Counted from the stretch's first letter, positions 44,219 through 53,877 are shown. The stretch: DNA of 64,000 nt from Oceanobacillus piezotolerans (GCF_003665065.1 NZ_RCHR01000004.1:62001-126000), one strand, 5' to 3'. Notes: generated from the letters alone by a model not told the origin. Program-made: numbers and translations.

Positions 44219-46150
44219 CTATTTCAACAACCTCAGACCATTTAGAATAACCAAAATCGTACTTCCTTCATGTCCGATTACACCTAGTGGCAGATCAAGT
44301 ATTTGCATATAGTTCGTCAAAATTAATATCACGATCACACCTAAAGAAAACACGACGTTTTGCTTTACAATGCGATTTAAACGGCTCGATAAAGTAACAG
44401 TATTTGTAATCCTGGATAAATCATTTTTCATTAGAACCATATCCGCTGTTTCTAACGCAACGTCTGTTCCTTCGCCCATAGCAATTCCTACGTTCGCACT
44501 TGCTAGCGCTGGAGCATCGTTAATTCCATCTCCAACCATTGCGATGTTTTTATACTTCGAACGTAATGCTTTAATATGCTCCACTTTTTCTTCTGGCAAG
44601 CAGTTCGCGATATATTGGTCAATCCCTGCTTCTTCAGCTACTGCTTTTGCTGTCCGTTCATTATCTCCGGTAAGCATTACGGGGACTATTCCCTTATCCT
44701 TTAATTGTTTTATTGCTTCTTTTGTTGTTTGACGGATGGTATCTTTTAAAGCAAATACAGAAACTAATTCCTCGTCCGCTTTAGCAAACACTACTGTTTT
44801 CCCTTGTGCCGCCAACTCTGATGCAACCCCACCTAGAAAAGCTTCTGCTTTCTCTTTCCCGACAAATTCAGGCTTGCCAATTTCCCACTTCCTACCTTCT
44901 ATCATTGCTGTAACACCATTACCGCTAACATTTTTCATGTTTTGAACTTCTATTTCTGTTTTACCTTCTATCTGTTTTCGGCTATACGCTGTGATTGCCT
45001 GTGCAAGTGGGTGAGTAGATTCATTCTCTATTGCTCCAACTGCAGCAGTAATATATACTTCATCCATTCCATGGTCTGTTTTAAAGTGTGCATCGGTTAC
45101 TTCTGGTTTACCTTTCGTCAAGGTACCAGTCTTATCTAAGGCGATTGCCTTAACATGACTTAAATTCTCGACATGGACACCACCTTTAAACAAAACCCCT
45201 TTCCTTGCAGCATTTGAAATAGCGGATAGAGTCGCTGGTGTAATGGAGGCAACAAGCGCACAGGGTGAAGCAACCACAAGTAATACTAATGCACGATATA
45301 CACTTTCCGTTAACGTCCAGCCGAAGACCAGATAAGGTAAGAACATCATAATCGCAACAGCTGCTAAAACGACATTGACATATGTTCCTTCAAACTTCTC
45401 AATAAATAACTGTGACGGTGACTTCTCCTCTTGTGCATTTTGTACCATATCTATAATTTTTTGGAACAGTGTTTCGGTTGGTTTTGTAGTTATTTCCACT
45501 TGAAGCGTTCCATCAAGTGCAACTGTACTTGCATAAACTTCATTCTTCATCAGTTTATTTACAGGCATGGATTCTCCGGTAATGACACTTTCATCCACTG
45601 TACTTGAGCCTTTTACAATTTTTCCATCAGCAGGAATTCTTTCTCCAGCACGCACAAGAATTTTATCGCCAATTTGTAAAGAAGAAACAGGAACAGGGCT
45701 TTCATGACCATTCACTATTAACGTCGCTTTTTCAGGCTGCAATTCCATCAAGGCTGAAATCGCTTTGTTACTCTTGTTTAGGGAGTACGTCTCTAATGCG
45801 CCAGATAAAGCAAAAATAAAGATAAGGATGGCACCTTCTGTCCAATATCCTATGATCACCGAACCAATTGCAGCAAAAATCATCAGCATTTCCACATTTA
45901 GGCGCTTGGTTCGAATCGTTTCTGTAATCCCTTCTTTCGCCTTCGCATAGCCGCCAATGACAAATGCGATAATATGCAAGGTAACATAGAAAGATTCTGA
46001 AATATGGCTTTCAAGTGACCATGTTAGTAAAATAAGAAATCCGCTAAATAAAGCAGCAATCAATTCAATATGCTCGAGGAATTTGGAATCTTTTAAGGAA
46101 AAGGAAGTCTTTGGTTCTTGATTTTTTATCACATTACTAGGTACTGCCAT
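44219..46150 (-). CDS. pfeT: P1B-4-type heavy-metal ATPase, PfeT-like ferrous iron exporter
   Basis: 643 residues. There is no N-terminal metal-binding domain. The TGES loop (VITGESMPV), SPCALVASITPA in helix 6, phosphorylation site DKTGTLTKG and GDGINDAPAL hinge are intact. The last helix has HEGSTILVILNGLRLL, and SPC plus HEGxT is typical of P1B-4 pumps such as B. subtilis PfeT, which exports Fe(II). A near-consensus Fur box lies 24 bases upstream of the start, which supports iron as substrate. The ribosome site is GGAGGGG. Confidence 0.88.
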   Translation of the reverse strand: MAVPSNVIKNQEPKTSFSLKDSKFLEHIELIAALFSGFLILLTWSLESHISESFYVTLHIIAFVIGGYAKAKEGITETIRTKRLNVEMLMIFAAIGSVIIGYWTEGAILIFIFALSGALETYSLNKSNKAISALMELQPEKATLIVNGHESPVPVSSLQIGDKILVRAGERIPADGKIVKGSSTVDESVITGESMPVNKLMKNEVYASTVALDGTLQVEITTKPTETLFQKIIDMVQNAQEEKSPSQLFIEKFEGTYVNVVLAAVAIMMFLPYLVFGWTLTESVYRALVLLVVASPCALVASITPATLSAISNAARKGVLFKGGVHVENLSHVKAIALDKTGTLTKGKPEVTDAHFKTDHGMDEVYITAAVGAIENESTHPLAQAITAYSRKQIEGKTEIEVQNMKNVSGNGVTAMIEGRKWEIGKPEFVGKEKAEAFLGGVASELAAQGKTVVFAKADEELVSVFALKDTIRQTTKEAIKQLKDKGIVPVMLTGDNERTAKAVAEEAGIDQYIANCLPEEKVEHIKALRSKYKNIAMVGDGINDAPALASANVGIAMGEGTDVALETADMVLMKNDLSRITNTVTLSSRLNRIVKQNVVFSLGVIVILILTNYMQILDLPLGVIGHEGSTILVILNGLRLLK

Positions 46151-46173
46151 AAATACCCCTCCATTTATTAACT

Positions 46174-46192
46174 GATAATAAGAATCATTAGC
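46174..46192. promoter_or_regulatory. Fur box upstream of the iron exporter gene
   Basis: GATAATAAGAATCATTAGC matches 16 of 19 positions of the classical Fur consensus. In B. subtilis Fur activates and PerR represses pfeT. A half-match to a PerR box (ATTATAA on the minus strand) lies near 46225-46240 but is weak. Confidence 0.65.
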
Positions 46193-46371
46193 AACTAATT
46201 AAAATCAATTTTACTTTGTATTAATTATAATTTTATCATTAGAAATAAGAAAGTCAATTATAAATATTAAACTTAATTGAAAAAACATTGTATCGACAAT
46301 ATCCGCAATGTTAACAAACCTTATATTATCCTTTCTCCAGAAAGAAATATCTTCTTCCATTCGTAGTTAAA

Positions 46372-46420
46372 ATTGATTATTATTCTCAATTAAATTTTAT
46401 AATTGAGAATAGTAATCAAT
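46372..46420. repeat. Long inverted repeat containing two Fur-like half-boxes
   Basis: Arms of 20 bp, ATTGATTATTATTCTCAATT and AATTGAGAATAGTAATCAAT, match at 19 of 20 positions around a 9-base spacer. Each arm carries TGAGAATARTAATCA, similar to a Fur box. It lies between the exporter promoter region and the terminator of the RND pump gene. Confidence 0.6.
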
Positions 46421-46456
46421 AAAAAAATCCTTCCAACATCAGGAAGGATTTTTTTA
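46421..46456 (-). terminator. Terminator of the RND pump gene
   Basis: AAATCCTTCC and GGAAGGATTT form a hairpin with poly-T on either strand, next to the stop codon at 46458. Confidence 0.85.
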
Positions 46457-46457
46457 T

Positions 46458-49400
46458 TTAGATTGCTTGATCTTCCACTACTTCTTGTCGTTTTTTCTTG
46501 CGTTTAAATAACTTAGTAAAACCACTGCCTATTGCATTAAATGTGCGATAAACTGCTGGGACCAGTACTAATGTGATCATCGTTGCAAACAACAGCCCGG
46601 AAATAATTGCTGTTGCCATTGGGGCTTGATAGTTTCCAGTTGTCCCAGTTGCTAATGCAAGTGGCAGCATTCCGCCAACTGTTGTAAAAGTGGTCATGAA
46701 AATTGGACGTATTCGATCTTTACCTGCTCTAACTACAGCATCATTCGCTGAAATACCTTCTCTTCTTAATTGGTTTGTTCGGTCAACCAGTAGAATCGCG
46801 TTGTTTAAGACGATCCCAACCAGCAAGATAATTCCCATTGCGGACATAATGCTTAACTCTCTTTGTGTCGCAAACAAGCCAATAATAACTCCTACAAAAG
46901 CCATTGGTATTACGGACATAATAATAATTGGATGTGCTAAATGATTAAATTGCACGGCCATTACTAGGTATACGAGGAAAATAGAGATAACGAAAATTAG
47001 AATCATATCGTTTACAAGCTCCTGCTGTGTCTCTAGTTCTCCTCCCGCAGAAATGGCATATCCACTCGGAGTATCCATGTCATTAATCATACTCTGCACT
47101 TCTCTATTTACCGTACCTAAATCTGTATTCTCAATATCAGCTGAAACAGTAATAAACCTTTCTCCATCCAGATGGGAGATTTCATTTGGTGTGTCCACGC
47201 TTTGTAAATCTATAAACGCAGATAAACGCTCTTCCCCTTCCATTGTTGGAATGGTCAAATCAAGTAATTCATTTTCATTATCTACTTCCTCATTCCACTT
47301 CACTACTAAAGGAACTGTATCCTCATTAGTTGTTACTTCCCCAATTGGCATATCCAAGAAAGCCTGTTGAATAAATGGACGAAGCTGTACTTCTGTTACG
47401 CCTTTATCCTCCATTGCTTTTCTATCCAGTTCCACCACTTTTTCGATTGATGTTCGTTCAATCGAATTCGTAATTCCAACTACACCTTCTATTCCTTCCA
47501 ACTCATTCGCAACACTTCCTGCAAGGGTTTGCAGTTGTTCGAAGTCTTCTCCTTTAATTTGGATTTGAACAGGTTGACCAGAACTCATAGACGCCATACT
47601 TTGCACATTTGATATTGGAAAATCATCCGCTAACCCACGTAAGGAGCTCAATATATTCTCATTGACTTCTTTTTGTTCTGTTGTTATATCATCACCTTTA
47701 GTCATATTGATGAGAATGTAAAACATGGACCCTTCATCCATAATGTAACTGGATTCCACATCATCGATTTCTTCTAATGTATCACTTACTTTCATTGCTA
47801 CTTCATTTTTTTCATCTATAGATAAACCTGTTTCCAGATCAACCATTAATTCTGTATACCTATTTAGCATATCTGGCATAATCGTCATCGGAATTTTAAA
47901 TACTAAAAATATAGATCCTGCAAACATAAGGAAGAATATCCCAATAACAGCAATACTGTGACGCTTTTTATTTACAACCCATGAAATAAAGTTTCCGTAG
48001 CTCCTAATCAACTTACCTTCCTTTTGTTTCTTCTCTTTACGCGATTTCAGGAAGTTCACAGATAGTGTTGGAATAATGGTAAAAGCAACAATCACACTGC
48101 TAATCAAGGTGATTGCAACGACAGCTGATAGTATCACCATAAACTGGCCAACATCTCCACCCATTAACCCAATAGGCAAAAACACGACAATCGTCGTCAG
48201 CATGGAGGCGATAACAGCTGATGCAACTTCCTTGGTTCCCTTTAGGACTGCATCAAGCGCTGTAAGTCCTTGTTCTTTTTTCTTAAAGATGGATTCTAAG
48301 ATTACAATAGAAGAATCAACCATCATTGCTATCCCTAATCCAAGTGCAATCATAGTTAACATATTAAAACTATAATCCAATAACCACATAGCAATAAAAG
48401 TTAATAAAATAGATGTCGGTATAGAAATCCCGATAATTATTGTCGCACGAATATTACGTAAGTAAAGGAGCAGAACAATGATTGCAATAATTCCTCCGAT
48501 GAGAATATTTTCTGTGATTCCATTAATGGAATCCTCTACATAATCTGCCTGTGCAACTAGCTCATTTAATTCAAACTCGTCTACTAATCCCTCATCCTTA
48601 ATTTTTTGGATCTCTTCTCTAATCGCATCTGCCATTTCGATTTGTGTGACATCCGCTGTTCTTCCAATTTGAACAAAAATAAAATCCTTTGATCCTTCTT
48701 TCCATACATTAGAAGAGGTTTCAATTGGTTGTATGGAAACATCTGCAATATCATCTACCTGAATAAACCCTGTTTGTGTCGGAATCGTAATATTGGCCAC
48801 ATCTTCTACAGATGAGAGATCCGTTTCCCAACGCAGTGCTGGTTGTTCCTCTTCCCCAGTCAATTCACCTAAAGTTGCTTCTGTACTTGCTTGTTCAATC
48901 ACCGATATGACTTGAGAACTGTCTAACGCATTCTCGGCTAGCTCTTCTTTATCAAACTCTACAACCATTTCATATTCTTGAATTCCCATTAGTAAAACAT
49001 CTTTTACCTCTGACAATTCCTCTAACCGTGGTTCGAGTACCTCTTCGGCAAATGTTGTCATTTCATCCATATCACCATCAGAAACGTCCATAAAAAACTC
49101 ATAGCTTGAACTCATACTCACTTGTTCTGCAATAACATCCGTTACTCCAGATACATTGGAGGTTACTGAGTTCACAATGGTTTGAATTTCCTTAGAAACA
49201 TCCTCCCCACGCCCTTTTTCAATCATGACTTGAATGCTGCTTTGACCAATATTTGTTGTGGAGGATACATCCTCTACCCCATCTACTCCTATAATGCTTT
49301 GTTCGATAGGTGTAGTAATATTACGTTCCACTTCAATCGCTGCCATATCGCCAGCAGTAACAGCCACATATGCCCCATCAAAAGAAACCTCAGGCATCAA

Positions 49401-49520
49401 TTCTTCATCTAGTTTTGTCAGTGAATAAACACCTAAAATAAGGACTAGAACCGTTAATAACCCCACTAGTATTTTTCTGTTTACAATAAATTTAATCAAT
49501 CTCGTTCCCCCACTCTTCAA
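46458..49520 (-). CDS. swrC: RND-family efflux pump, SwrC-like
   Basis: 1020 residues with the full AcrB/HAE-1 layout: one N-terminal helix, a large extracytoplasmic domain, helices 2-6 with IAIIVLLLYLRNIRATIIIGISIPTSI and GLGIAMMVDSSIVILESI, then the second repeat ending MGIILLVGIVLNNAILLVDR. It resembles SwrC (YerP) of B. subtilis, which exports surfactin and bile-salt-like compounds. No membrane-fusion protein gene is beside it, as expected for SwrC. The C-terminal tail is very basic. Confidence 0.92.
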   Translation of the reverse strand: MKSGGTRLIKFIVNRKILVGLLTVLVLILGVYSLTKLDEELMPEVSFDGAYVAVTAGDMAAIEVERNITTPIEQSIIGVDGVEDVSSTTNIGQSSIQVMIEKGRGEDVSKEIQTIVNSVTSNVSGVTDVIAEQVSMSSSYEFFMDVSDGDMDEMTTFAEEVLEPRLEELSEVKDVLLMGIQEYEMVVEFDKEELAENALDSSQVISVIEQASTEATLGELTGEEEQPALRWETDLSSVEDVANITIPTQTGFIQVDDIADVSIQPIETSSNVWKEGSKDFIFVQIGRTADVTQIEMADAIREEIQKIKDEGLVDEFELNELVAQADYVEDSINGITENILIGGIIAIIVLLLYLRNIRATIIIGISIPTSILLTFIAMWLLDYSFNMLTMIALGLGIAMMVDSSIVILESIFKKKEQGLTALDAVLKGTKEVASAVIASMLTTIVVFLPIGLMGGDVGQFMVILSAVVAITLISSVIVAFTIIPTLSVNFLKSRKEKKQKEGKLIRSYGNFISWVVNKKRHSIAVIGIFFLMFAGSIFLVFKIPMTIMPDMLNRYTELMVDLETGLSIDEKNEVAMKVSDTLEEIDDVESSYIMDEGSMFYILINMTKGDDITTEQKEVNENILSSLRGLADDFPISNVQSMASMSSGQPVQIQIKGEDFEQLQTLAGSVANELEGIEGVVGITNSIERTSIEKVVELDRKAMEDKGVTEVQLRPFIQQAFLDMPIGEVTTNEDTVPLVVKWNEEVDNENELLDLTIPTMEGEERLSAFIDLQSVDTPNEISHLDGERFITVSADIENTDLGTVNREVQSMINDMDTPSGYAISAGGELETQQELVNDMILIFVISIFLVYLVMAVQFNHLAHPIIIMSVIPMAFVGVIIGLFATQRELSIMSAMGIILLVGIVLNNAILLVDRTNQLRREGISANDAVVRAGKDRIRPIFMTTFTTVGGMLPLALATGTTGNYQAPMATAIISGLLFATMITLVLVPAVYRTFNAIGSGFTKLFKRKKKRQEVVEDQAI

Positions 49521-49778
49521 TTAGTGCTTTTTTCTTACGACACCTTTCTTAGTATAGATTAATTAAAAGCGCTTTTTCTAAATCTTATAGATAATTTACA
49601 AAAAATTAACTCTCCTCCAATCCCAGATATTCTTTTGAAACTATCACCACCACTTATTTTTATTCTCCTTAAATCGCTTTAAGTATAAGATATCTAAATT
49701 TTTTTAACATTGCGCTTAAGACTGAATTCAACTAAGCCTTAGGTCTTATAGTTGTTTAAGAACAAACTAAAAATCCAT

Positions 49779-49806
49779 TTGCCCTGTATTTTAGTGGTAG
49801 TATAGA
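49779..49806 (+). promoter_or_regulatory. Candidate promoter of the iminopeptidase-like gene
   Basis: TTGCCC, 16 bases, TATAGA, about 45 bases before the start codon. The rest of the 330-base gap 49521-49850 shows nothing else. Confidence 0.4.
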
Positions 49807-49850
49807 ATTAAGAAGATACTAATTTAATGAGGAAAGAGGAGAAATCACCA

Positions 49851-50720
49851 ATGTCTATAGAAGAAGGATTTCTTGAAGTTACCGGTGGAAAAGTCTGGTA
49901 TCAAAAACATGAAGGTATCCATAATAATATACCGGTCATCATTTTACATGGAGGACCAGGTTCCTCACATTACTCACTACAAGGATTAAAAGAACTAGCA
50001 GTAGACAGGCCAGTTATTTTCTATGATCAGCTTGGATGCGGAAAATCAGAACGCCCTGCAGATAGGAAACTTTGGAAGATTGATCGATTTGTTGAGGAGT
50101 TAAATCAAATTGTAAAGGGGCTTGAGCTAGAAGAGTTTCACTTGCTTGGCCATTCATGGGGAACGACTTTAGCTGCTGCTTATGCACTAAAACATCCATT
50201 AGGCATTAAAAGCATTATTTTTTCAAGCCCCTGCTTAAGTGCTCCTCTCTGGGCAAAAGACCAAATGAAGAATCGAGAACAGTTACCAATTGATGTGCAA
50301 ATTGCCCTTAAAACAGGAGAAAGATTTGGCACAACGGAAACAGATGAATATAAAAAGGCTACTGAGGTTTTTAACAAGCATTTTGTATGCAGACTGGATA
50401 AGTTGCCTGCATTCTTAAAGGACGGCGCTAAATATAAAAATAGAGAAATTTATAACCTTATGTGGGGACCATCAGAGTTTTATGTAACGGGAAATTTAAA
50501 GGATTATGATTGCACGGGAGAATTGAAGAACATTACTGTCCCAACATTATTTACTTGCGGGCGCTATGATGAAGCAACACCAGAATCGACCGAGTATTAT
50601 AGTACCTTAACAACAAATAGCAAATTTCATGTATTTGAAAACAGCGCACATATGCCATACATAGAAGAAGCAGACGCTTACATGAATGTAATGAAAGATT
50701 TCCTTAGTACCATAAGATAA
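49851..50720 (+). CDS. Alpha/beta hydrolase, proline iminopeptidase family
   Basis: 289 residues from the ATG at 49851, which follows AGAGGAG by nine bases; the frame extends 24 bases upstream. HGGPGSSHYSL (oxyanion hole), GHSWGTTLA (nucleophile Ser), CGRYDEATPES (Asp) and ENSAHMPY (His) give the complete triad of the S33 peptidase family. It would release N-terminal proline from peptides in the cytosol, although some relatives have other substrates. It is monocistronic. Confidence 0.9.
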   Translation: MSIEEGFLEVTGGKVWYQKHEGIHNNIPVIILHGGPGSSHYSLQGLKELAVDRPVIFYDQLGCGKSERPADRKLWKIDRFVEELNQIVKGLELEEFHLLGHSWGTTLAAAYALKHPLGIKSIIFSSPCLSAPLWAKDQMKNREQLPIDVQIALKTGERFGTTETDEYKKATEVFNKHFVCRLDKLPAFLKDGAKYKNREIYNLMWGPSEFYVTGNLKDYDCTGELKNITVPTLFTCGRYDEATPESTEYYSTLTTNSKFHVFENSAHMPYIEEADAYMNVMKDFLSTIR

Positions 50721-50736
50721 ATATCGATAAAAATAT

Positions 50737-50768
50737 AAGACGCCTATACAAAGTATAGACGTCTTTTC
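50737..50768 (+). terminator. Terminator of the iminopeptidase-like gene
   Basis: AAGACGCCTATAC and GTATAGACGTCTT form a hairpin followed by TTCG. Confidence 0.7.
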
Positions 50769-50954
50769 GAAATTTGTGGCGAAAAACCATGTGTTCACAT
50801 TCACATGTATTGCATGTTTCTCGACTTACACAAATCAGCTCATCGCTAGGTAATCATAGCATATCTGATTCCAAAAAGCTATAAGAAAATAATAGGAATC
50901 TTTCTTGGTTGTATCCAATCAAACTGTAAATACTAAGTTAAAAAAGGAGATGTT

Positions 50955-51152
50955 ATGATGGGCGCGATTGAACGGGCTGAATTTCGTTTTGAACCAGAAT
51001 ATAGTGTGATACAGCAGAATGGTGCTATACATGTGTACAAAAATGGGGAATTTGTAGAGGAAGTAAAATTCTCTTTTTCAGGTGAATCACCAAATTTGGA
51101 GGAACTTGAGAAAATCGTAAATGAATATTGTGAAGATCACGATATCGACTAG
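50955..51152 (+). CDS. ybxH: YbxH-family small protein (DUF5370)
   Basis: 65 residues. MGAIERAEFRFEPEYSVIQQNGAIHVYKNGEFVEEVKFSF matches my memory of B. subtilis YbxH. It is soluble, acidic and of unknown function. Two ATG codons begin the frame; AAAGGAG lies before them and suits either. A strong terminator follows. Confidence 0.85.
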   Translation: MMGAIERAEFRFEPEYSVIQQNGAIHVYKNGEFVEEVKFSFSGESPNLEELEKIVNEYCEDHDID

Positions 51153-51186
51153 AGACCGAACCATGATTTATCTAAAACATAGTTAA

Positions 51187-51232
51187 AGAAAAAACCGAAC
51201 CTGATTCCATTTCGAATTAGTTCGGTTTTTTC
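51187..51232 (+). terminator. Terminator of ybxH
   Basis: AAAAAACCGAAC pairs with GTTCGGTTTTTT across a longer loop. Confidence 0.85.
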
Positions 51233-51294
51233 CTAATTATACGCTTCTTGTTTTGTAGCCTTTAGAGCGTTCCGTTCTATCACACTCACATAAA

Positions 51295-51822
51295 TTATAG
51301 AACTCTCATCTTCTCATTATTCAATGGAAAGCGATTGGCTGCATATTTTTTAAACAGTCTGGCCAATATCGGATAGAGAATAAACATCAGAACAGCATTC
51401 CCAATAGCATGCATATTATCAAAAGGAAGACCAGCTAGATAATATGGCCAGAAATGACCTGCAACTTGATAAGAAACTAAAGAAATCATGAATCCATAAA
51501 AGTATCCACAAAGGGCGGCATAAATGGCTAATGCCCATGTAGGAAGATGATGGAATTTCTTAGCCAATACCCCACTAAGAATCCCAATTATTCCCCATGA
51601 AAGGGCCTGCCAAATTGACCAAATTCCCATTCCTAATAAAACATTGGATAAAAAGGTAATAATAAACGCCATAATGAATGCTGAAAGTGGGCCAAGAAAT
51701 ATCCCACCGATAATAATAATATCTGTAACTGGTTGAATGTTTGGCAAATAAGTAAAAATAATTCTACCACCGACAGCCAGTGCAGAGAGCAAAGCAATTA
51801 TGGTTAGTTTATAAATGTGCAT
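51295..51822 (-). CDS. ECF transporter S component, probably for cobalamin or a corrinoid precursor
   Basis: 175 residues with six membrane helices. ALLSALAVGGRIIFTYLPNIQPVTDIIIIGGIFLGPLSAF is the ECF S-component pattern (small residues in helix 1 for T-component contact). It would bind a vitamin and share an EcfAAT module encoded elsewhere. It lies three bases after a DUF4430 lipoprotein gene, and both are under a cobalamin riboswitch, so a corrinoid substrate (as for CbrT or CblT) is well supported by context. Confidence 0.85.
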   Translation of the reverse strand: MHIYKLTIIALLSALAVGGRIIFTYLPNIQPVTDIIIIGGIFLGPLSAFIMAFIITFLSNVLLGMGIWSIWQALSWGIIGILSGVLAKKFHHLPTWALAIYAALCGYFYGFMISLVSYQVAGHFWPYYLAGLPFDNMHAIGNAVLMFILYPILARLFKKYAANRFPLNNEKMRVL

Positions 51823-51825
51823 GAG

Positions 51826-52272
51826 TTATTCCCATGCCTGTAGATCAAACACAACACTGTCATCTGCTTGTAGCTCATATTCACCAGCACCCACATTTGG
51901 CATTTCATCATTTACAAAGTACATCCAAGCACGCTGCTCTCCTTCTTCTGGAGCAATTCCATTGATAGAAGTGATAAACCCAGCGTCATGCTCTACATCA
52001 AAGTTCTCTTCCATTACATCCAAAAGAATAGCCCCTTCTTCCGTGGTAACTTCTTCTTCTGTAATGATTTCTTCACCGTCATTTTCAGAAATCGTTACGG
52101 AAACCGTTATCTCCGCATCTTCTGCTGCAGTTTCAGATTCCGCTTGATCCGTTACTGTAGCATCATCATTCGCGCTATCTGTCTCTTCCGTATTTTCTTC
52201 CCCAGCACCACAACCTGCTAGTAGTGCCACTAACCCAATGATAACCATCATACGGATTGTCCACTTTCTCAT
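51826..52272 (-). CDS. DUF4430 lipoprotein, probable corrinoid-binding protein
   Basis: 148 residues from the ATG at 52272 (ribosome site GGGTGAT). A lipobox (ALLAGC, Cys20) is followed by an acidic linker and a DUF4430 domain (EGAILLDVMEENFDVEHDAGFITSINGIAP, then WMYFVNDEMPNVGAGEYELQADDSVVFDLQAWE). DUF4430 is related to the C-terminal domain of the cobalamin carriers intrinsic factor and transcobalamin. With the ECF S component downstream and the riboswitch upstream, it likely captures cobalamin outside the cell. Confidence 0.88.
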   Translation of the reverse strand: MRKWTIRMMVIIGLVALLAGCGAGEENTEETDSANDDATVTDQAESETAAEDAEITVSVTISENDGEEIITEEEVTTEEGAILLDVMEENFDVEHDAGFITSINGIAPEEGEQRAWMYFVNDEMPNVGAGEYELQADDSVVFDLQAWE

Positions 52273-52309
52273 CTTAATCACCCTGTCTTTTCTAATTTTT
52301 GTAAAATAA

Positions 52310-52336
52310 AAAAACATCTCTACCTACAAGAGATGC
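52310..52336 (-). terminator. Riboswitch terminator before the DUF4430 gene
   Basis: On the minus strand CATCTCT and AGAGATG flank TGTAGGT, followed by a run of seven or more T. Confidence 0.85.
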
Positions 52337-52339
52337 AAT

Positions 52340-52505
52340 ACAAGTATTATTTCGGAATAACACCGAAACACCTTCCTATCCTCGTAGGTATAATGGTGTA
52401 CAGTCTTAGGGAGGTGTGTGCCTGGCTTAAGATAGCGTGAAAACTATCTATCACAGTGGCGGGACCGCATTGGAATTGAACCAAATTTCCCTCTCAAACA
52501 ATAGG
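52340..52505 (-). ncRNA. Cobalamin riboswitch of the corrinoid uptake operon
   Basis: On the minus strand GAGAGGGAA...GGTTCAATTCCA...GCGGTCCCGCCACTGT gives the conserved core, and AAGCCAGGCACACACCTCCCT (52428-52408) is the B12 box. The downstream terminator at 52310-52336 is the expression platform. It is the second B12 aptamer in this window. Confidence 0.9.
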
Positions 52506-52602
52506 ATTGTTCCTAAGTCTGTTCATCATATGTAATTAGATACCATTATAATGCAAATTCCGCAAAAAGGGAACAAATTAATTAATCTACTGTCAATACA
52601 GC

Positions 52603-53139
52603 TTATTTTTTATGTTTTTGCTGCATATATTGTAAATATTCTACTGACTCTCCTTTTGTAATACTTAGGGTTTTCCACTCCTTTCCCTTTATTTGCTTTC
52701 CAATGTAAACCATTTGCCCTATATGATAAGCATAATGGGCCATCTGTCTCTCTATCGCATCTATTACCGTATGATCTTCACTGCGAATTTGAATAATCCT
52801 TAGCATATCCTCTCCTCTTAAATCACTTAGGGTGTTGAAAAGTATACTCCAGCCCTGTTCCCAAATAATTTCTAGGTCTTGTTTGGAGAATATGTTATTC
52901 TTAAATTCCCCGTCACGATTCCTATAAGGTTTCTCTCCATCCGAAGTCAAAAAATCAGTCCATCTTGATCTCATATTTCCACTTAGATGTTGAATAATAA
53001 TGGCAATACTATTACATTCATCATTTAAGCTCCAATGTAAGTCCTCTTTTGATAATTGGCTTATCGTCCTATCACCAAGCTTTTTAACATCTTTAAATCT
53101 TTCTTGAACAACTTTTAAATACTCATTTTCAAAAGTCAC
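52603..53139 (-). CDS. DUF1572 (DinB-like) protein
   Basis: 178 residues starting at GTG, with GGGGGATAG upstream. NSIAIIIQHLSGNMRSRWTDFLTSDGEKPYRNRD is the DUF1572 signature, and QMAHYAYHIGQMVYIGKQ carries the later His pair of the DinB fold. The enzymatic role is unknown; a thiol-dependent transferase is possible from the fold. The next gene upstream on the same strand is a GyrI-like protein 42 bases away, so they may form an operon. Confidence 0.87.
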   Translation of the reverse strand: MTFENEYLKVVQERFKDVKKLGDRTISQLSKEDLHWSLNDECNSIAIIIQHLSGNMRSRWTDFLTSDGEKPYRNRDGEFKNNIFSKQDLEIIWEQGWSILFNTLSDLRGEDMLRIIQIRSEDHTVIDAIERQMAHYAYHIGQMVYIGKQIKGKEWKTLSITKGESVEYLQYMQQKHKK

Positions 53140-53181
53140 TTCTATCCCCCCATTACTCTGTTAAAGCTAATCAAACCCTCA

Positions 53182-53628
53182 CTATCTTACTGGTACACAT
53201 ATTTCACAATAGTGGTTGTTAACCATATCAACAGTGTATCTCTCCATAATTGGCCTATTATCGATTTGATATCCATTGTTTCTTAAGAGGGGGAAAATGT
53301 CAGCATATGCTTTTTGCATGTCCTCTTCTGTATGTTTTACTTGGATGATAAGGTGCTTGCCACCATAGAGTTCCCCTTCACAAACAGTATCATCTATTGT
53401 ATTATCCTTAGAAAGGATAATACAAGCATCAAACCTGCATTCTTCTGGGGGCGTGTCCTCAGGGTTATCTTGCGGAATTGCAAGCAGGATTGAAGTTTGG
53501 AGTAGATTTTTTTCCCTAGCCCATCCTTTTAACTTCTCCATTACTTCTTTATTTGCAGGACCATAGGGACCCACTCTTCGTATGTAAGCGATACGATAGT
53601 TTGGAATTATTTCTGCTTTAAACTTCAT
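53182..53628 (-). CDS. GyrI-like effector-binding domain protein
   Basis: 148 residues forming a stand-alone GyrI-like (SbmC/Rob C-terminal) domain: YRIAYIRRVGPYGPANKEVMEKLKGWAREKNLL at the N-terminus, CRFDACIIL in the middle, and IDNRPIMERYTVDMVNN near the end. Such proteins bind small hydrophobic molecules or DNA gyrase. There is no DNA-binding domain attached. It is the first gene of a likely pair with the DUF1572 gene. Confidence 0.85.
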   Translation of the reverse strand: MKFKAEIIPNYRIAYIRRVGPYGPANKEVMEKLKGWAREKNLLQTSILLAIPQDNPEDTPPEECRFDACIILSKDNTIDDTVCEGELYGGKHLIIQVKHTEEDMQKAYADIFPLLRNNGYQIDNRPIMERYTVDMVNNHYCEICVPVR

Positions 53629-53877
53629 TTACTTCCTTCCTTTCAGTCTAATATTATTTATTACCGTTCAAATGTATCATGATTTAAAATGATTTACCTC
53701 CCTATATTTTAAATTTTCTTACATTTTTAAAATAATAATTCCAAGATTCTAATCACAGCAGCTAAAGCACAGCCCCAAACCTTTTAAATACGAATGAACA
53801 ATTTACAATAAAATTTAATTTAGTACCTTGCATTGACCAGTACTATATGATATTCTCAATATGGTTATAATTAAAAT

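Noticed and set aside
46225-46240. PerR box upstream of pfeT
   Set aside because: Only one half-site matches well; too weak to call although PerR control would be expected from B. subtilis.
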